Below are positions 31,657-33,103 of a DNA stretch of 33,103 nucleotides, one piece after another. The stretch lies in the NCBI GenBank assembly GCA_021797955.1, contig JAJZYV010000002.1, forward strand, positions 1-33,103, read 5' to 3'. The translations under genes and the position numbers were made by a program. The notes beneath the pieces were generated by a model. It did not search any database. It had not been told where the DNA came from and saw only the letters and a program-made list of their open reading frames with translations. Each line of letters starts with the position of its first letter. Within the stretch, counting starts at the first letter, position 1. The stretch is from Thermoplasmata archaeon. GTDB lineage: Archaea > Thermoplasmatota > Thermoplasmata > Thermoplasmatales > Thermoplasmataceae.

Positions 31657-33103
31657 ATGGCAGACGTTCAAAAGACTAAAGAAGATGTTTTTAGCAGACT
31701 TGGGCTTGAAGATAAAAACTCAGGTACATATACAGACAGGTGGGAAAATTTTCAATCCAAAGACAGCATTAAAGTCACAAGTCCAATAGACGGTTCCTAT
31801 CTTTGTGAAGTATCTATAACATCAGAATCCAACTATGAAAAGGCTGTGGAAAAACTGGCAAAAGCTTTTGAGGAATGGCGTGAAATTCCAGCTCCAAAGA
31901 GATCTGCTCTGATACACAAAATTTCTGATGGACTCGTTAAGTATAAGGCGGATTTAGGTAAAATTGTGAGTTTGGAAGTGGGAAAAACAACAGTTGAAGG
32001 ACAGGGGGAAGTCCAGGAGATGATAGATGTGGGCTATTATGCAACTGGACTTGGGAGGCAGGTTTATGGAAATACCATTGCAAGTGAACGAGAAGATCAC
32101 GTTCTGTACGAGAAATTCCAGCCATTAGGTATTGTTGGAATAATCACTGCATTCAATTTCCCATCTGCGGTATGGTCATGGAATTCATTCATTGCTGCAA
32201 CAGTTGGAGACACTGTATTGTGGAAACCTTCCTCCAAGGCCGCACTGACATCTGTGGCTGTAATAAAAATAATTCAAGAAATTGTGGAAAAAGAGGGAGT
32301 TCCTAATGTTTTCTCCCTTATAAATGGAAGAGGATCCCAGATAGGAGATAAGCTGGCAAGGGACAAGAGAATACCTCTGGTATCATTCACAGGATCTGTG
32401 AAAACCGGAAGACACATCTCGACAACGGTATCTGAGAGATTTGGAAAAGCTATACTCGAGTTGGGTGGAAATAACTGCGCCATTGTAAGCGAAAAAAGCG
32501 ATATGGAAATTGCACTGAAAGGGGTTGGTTTTGGGGCTCTTGCGACCGCGGGACAGAGATGCACAAGCACAAGAAGAACTATAATCAATGAGAAAATCTA
32601 TTCTGTTTTTACTGAGAGACTGAAGAACGCATATTCGAAGGTGAAGGTAGGCAATCCACTTGAGGATGGAGTTTTGGTTGGACCACTGATAGATAGAACC
32701 GCAGTTGAAACCTTCGAAAAGGCAGTTAAAAAAGCAATTGAACAGGGAGGGAAACTGCTTTATGGAGGAAAAGCAATGGAAAAGGAAAATGGCGGATATT
32801 ATGTTGAGCCTACAATAATAGAAGCAAATTCGGAAATGGAAATTACAAAGGAAGAAACCTTCGCACCTATTTTGTATACGTTCAAATATTCTAAACTGGA
32901 TGAAGCGATGAAAATACATAATTCCGTCCCTCAGGGGCTTTCCTCAGCTATATTCACAACCGATTTGCGAGAAGAAGAATTCTTCCTTTCAGCAAAAGGG
33001 TCTGACTGCGGAATAGCAAATGTCAACACAAGTACTGCTGGCGCTGAAATTGGAGGTGCATTCGGCGGTGAAAAAGAGACAGGAGGAGGCAGAGAAAGCG
33101 GAA
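31657..33103 (+). CDS. ALDH7-type aldehyde dehydrogenase (antiquitin-like), 3' end cut by window
   Basis: The frame opens at the ATG at 31657 and is still open at the window end (482 codons). It is an NAD(P)+-dependent aldehyde dehydrogenase closest to ALDH7A1/AmaB, which oxidises alpha-aminoadipate semialdehyde in lysine breakdown. Landmarks are TAFNFPSAVWSWNSF, WKPSSKAALTS, LELGGNN with the general base Glu, GQRCTSTRR with the catalytic Cys, and PQGLSSAIFTTDL and GAEIGGAFGGEKETGGGRES near the C-terminus, all typical of this subfamily. About 15-30 residues are missing at the end. An A-box (CTTTAAAAAAC, about 31609-31619) suggests its own promoter with a short leader. The substrate in this organism is not proven. 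Confidence 0.9.
   Translation, partial: MADVQKTKEDVFSRLGLEDKNSGTYTDRWENFQSKDSIKVTSPIDGSYLCEVSITSESNYEKAVEKLAKAFEEWREIPAPKRSALIHKISDGLVKYKADLGKIVSLEVGKTTVEGQGEVQEMIDVGYYATGLGRQVYGNTIASEREDHVLYEKFQPLGIVGIITAFNFPSAVWSWNSFIAATVGDTVLWKPSSKAALTSVAVIKIIQEIVEKEGVPNVFSLINGRGSQIGDKLARDKRIPLVSFTGSVKTGRHISTTVSERFGKAILELGGNNCAIVSEKSDMEIALKGVGFGALATAGQRCTSTRRTIINEKIYSVFTERLKNAYSKVKVGNPLEDGVLVGPLIDRTAVETFEKAVKKAIEQGGKLLYGGKAMEKENGGYYVEPTIIEANSEMEITKEETFAPILYTFKYSKLDEAMKIHNSVPQGLSSAIFTTDLREEEFFLSAKGSDCGIANVNTSTAGAEIGGAFGGEKETGGGRESG

Noticed and set aside
32383..32919. A 178-codon minus-strand frame
   Set aside because: Antisense to the ALDH7-type gene, which is open through the window end and carries every expected motif.
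1..33103. CRISPR array, toxin-antitoxin pair, restriction-modification or other defence island
   Set aside because: No regularly spaced repeats and no nuclease, methyltransferase-specificity or toxin-like gene sets were seen; the genes are mainly metabolic and informational.

Overview
The window looks like chromosome from a low-GC archaeon of the Thermoplasmata, most likely order Thermoplasmatales. The grounds are a set of archaeal information-processing genes (Alba, NMD3, Lrp/AsnC, archaeal RqcH), isoprenoid lipid synthesis, a zinc glucose dehydrogenase very close in sequence to the Thermoplasma enzyme, a small phosphoglucose/phosphomannose isomerase, tRNA genes without encoded CCA, and A-box (TATA) promoters lying about 20-28 bp ahead of many first start codons (leaderless transcripts). 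Genus is not resolved. All product names rest on motifs and remembered family sequences; no database search was run.

Layout. 1-100: the last codons and right-end hairpin of a probable IS605-family TnpB element. 167-1087: acetamidase/formamidase. 1088-1677: non-coding apart from tRNA-Ala(GGC) on the minus strand. 1678-6679: a tight four-gene operon, secretion ATPase / TadC-type membrane protein / TadC-type membrane protein / secretion ATPase, with no pilin or prepilin peptidase in view; this is the most system-like locus here. 6670-12952: a long minus-strand run of a SAM methyltransferase, a LigB-family protein, GTP cyclohydrolase II, glucose dehydrogenase, FolD, NAD synthetase and a CPA1 antiporter, rich in cofactor supply (flavin, folate, NAD) and redox genes. 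13134-17713: an atypical SDR, several unknown small proteins, tRNA-Gln(CTG), and an overlapping pair of homoserine kinase and a cystathionine gamma-synthase-type PLP enzyme. 17898-20748: RqcH, convergent with PGI/PMI, which has a candidate tiny membrane protein just upstream. 20881-21169: decayed DDE transposase. 21310-22074: secreted, sequon-rich, membrane-anchored protein of unknown function with a small overlapping leader ORF. 22213-27646: minus-strand operon of acetyl-CoA synthetase, acyl-CoA dehydrogenase, NMD3 and arginine deiminase. 27742-27826: tRNA-Leu(TAA). 27918-33103: plus-strand genes for an unknown small protein, an Lrp/AsnC regulator, Alba, a prenyl diphosphate synthase, an ArsA/Get3-type ATPase with a 67-residue partner, and an ALDH7-type aldehyde dehydrogenase cut by the window end.

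How they fit together: much of the window is ordinary archaeal metabolism. Glucose oxidation (glucose dehydrogenase), sugar-phosphate isomerisation, acetate and branched-chain/fatty acyl-CoA use, arginine deimination and lysine-type semialdehyde oxidation suit a heterotroph living on peptides and sugars. No CRISPR array, rRNA or obvious defence island is visible. The points most worth a second look are the double-ATPase pilus-like operon, the microprotein ahead of PGI/PMI, the leader ORF of the secreted protein, the ThrB/PLP-enzyme overlap, and the structured gap between the Lrp and Alba genes.
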